Shown in pieces: positions 63,456 to 64,000 of a stretch of 64,000 nucleotides of DNA. The stretch covers positions 1 through 64,000 of the forward strand of contig NZ_CADIJL010000019.1 in NCBI RefSeq assembly GCF_902859695.1, given 5' to 3'. The notes beneath the pieces are model-generated. The model was not told the DNA's origin. It did no database searches and was given only the letters and a program-made list of their open reading frames with translations. Position 1 is the stretch's first letter. Each line of letters opens with the position of its first letter. Both the position numbers and the translations under genes were made by a program. This DNA is from Achromobacter ruhlandii (lineage in GTDB: Bacteria > Pseudomonadota > Gammaproteobacteria > Burkholderiales > Burkholderiaceae_B).

Positions 63456-64000
63456 ATGAGCTCCGCTACCCTCCCCCAAGCCGCCGCCCTGGGCGGCCTG
63501 CGCGTGCTGGACCTGACGTCCGTGGTGTTCGGTCCCTACGCCTCGCAGATCCTGGCCGACTACGGCGCCGACGTCGTCAAGATCGAGGCGCCCGCCGGCG
63601 ACTCCACCCGCAACACCGGCCCGGCCCAGGAACCCGGCCTGGCCGCCATCTTCCTGGGCCTGAACCGCAACAAGCGCAGCGTGGTGCTGGACCTGAAACA
63701 GGCCGCCGCGCGCCAGGCGCTGCTGACGCTGGTGGACGGCGCCGACGTACTGATGCACAGCATGCGGCCGGCCAAGATGGCCGCGCTGGGCCTGGATCCC
63801 GCAACGCTCTGCACCCGTAACCCGCGCCTGGTGTATGCCGGCCTGTATGGCTTCGGCGCCGGCGGCGCCTACGACGGCAGGCCGGCCTACGACGACATCA
63901 TCCAGGGCCTGTCGGGCTTTGCCGACCTGGCCGACCGCCAGACCGGGACGCCGCGCTACCTGCCGACGGTCGCGGCCGACAAGACCTGCGGACTGATCGC
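63456..64000 (+). CDS. CaiB/BaiF CoA-transferase, N-terminal part (cut by window edge)
   Basis: Family III CoA-transferases move CoA between carboxylic acids. The frame runs from an ATG at 63456 to the window edge (181 codons, no stop). It has LGGLRVLDLTSVVFGPYASQ, LADYGADVVKIEAP, FLGLNRNKRSVVLDLK and AGLYGFG..RPAYDDIIQG; the catalytic Asp of the family lies in the AYDD region. About half of the ~400-residue family length is visible. With the divergent LysR and the acyl-CoA dehydrogenase pair it suggests a degradation cluster for an organic acid. Confidence 0.93.
   Translation, partial: MSSATLPQAAALGGLRVLDLTSVVFGPYASQILADYGADVVKIEAPAGDSTRNTGPAQEPGLAAIFLGLNRNKRSVVLDLKQAAARQALLTLVDGADVLMHSMRPAKMAALGLDPATLCTRNPRLVYAGLYGFGAGGAYDGRPAYDDIIQGLSGFADLADRQTGTPRYLPTVAADKTCGLI

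Overview
The window is high-GC, densely packed betaproteobacterial DNA. Gene content and protein style (cbb3 oxidase operon, AxyABM-like RND pump, Bug-type solute receptor, type II QueF, matR/matA/matB malonate genes) fit the Alcaligenaceae, most likely Achromobacter or a close Bordetella relative. I saw no rRNA, tRNA, CRISPR array, insertion sequence, phage or plasmid gene. Both ends cut a gene: ccoG at the left and a CaiB/BaiF CoA-transferase at the right. Calls rest on reading the translated sequence; no database search was run.

Layout. 1-5256: ccoN-O-Q-P-G, ccoS and a stripped-down CcoI-like membrane protein, with two FNR/Anr boxes. 5441-10098: biotin genes, bioA divergent from bioF-hydrolase-bioC-bioD. 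10127-14606: two hydrolase-type enzymes, AraC and LysR regulators, a tautomerase and an unknown small protein. 14724-18267: isocitrate lyase, QueF and a dihaem cytochrome c peroxidase whose upstream gap carries a 13-bp repeat array. 18618-22147: LysR, tartrate/D-malate dehydrogenase, MFS transporter. 22345-33106: pgsA, uvrC, nagZ, acpS and pdxJ, translationally coupled to an oprM-mexB-mexA type efflux operon. 33378-35803: lone winged-helix regulator, patatin, DUF4136 lipoprotein. 36003-39044: modE facing modABC, with a clear ModE operator.

39171-45890 is the most interesting region. Two back-to-back operons share one symmetric promoter. The left one encodes a DUF350 membrane protein, an SPFH-SHOCT protein, a double DUF4178 zinc-ribbon membrane protein, a 56-residue Gly/Ser-rich membrane peptide and SpeD (AdoMet decarboxylase). 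The right one encodes a membrane-embedded spermidine-synthase-like aminopropyltransferase and a Tat-exported FAD amine-oxidase-like protein. Together they suggest a membrane-associated system that makes and then oxidises an aminopropylated product.

46028-64000 is catabolic and transport: D-amino-acid dehydrogenase, Asp/Glu racemase, a TrpXYZ-like ABC transporter, aldo/keto reductase, an orphan Bug receptor, the malonate operon with its GntR regulator, a second spermidine-synthase-fold protein, thiolase, a pair of complementary acyl-CoA dehydrogenases, a LysR regulator and the CoA-transferase.
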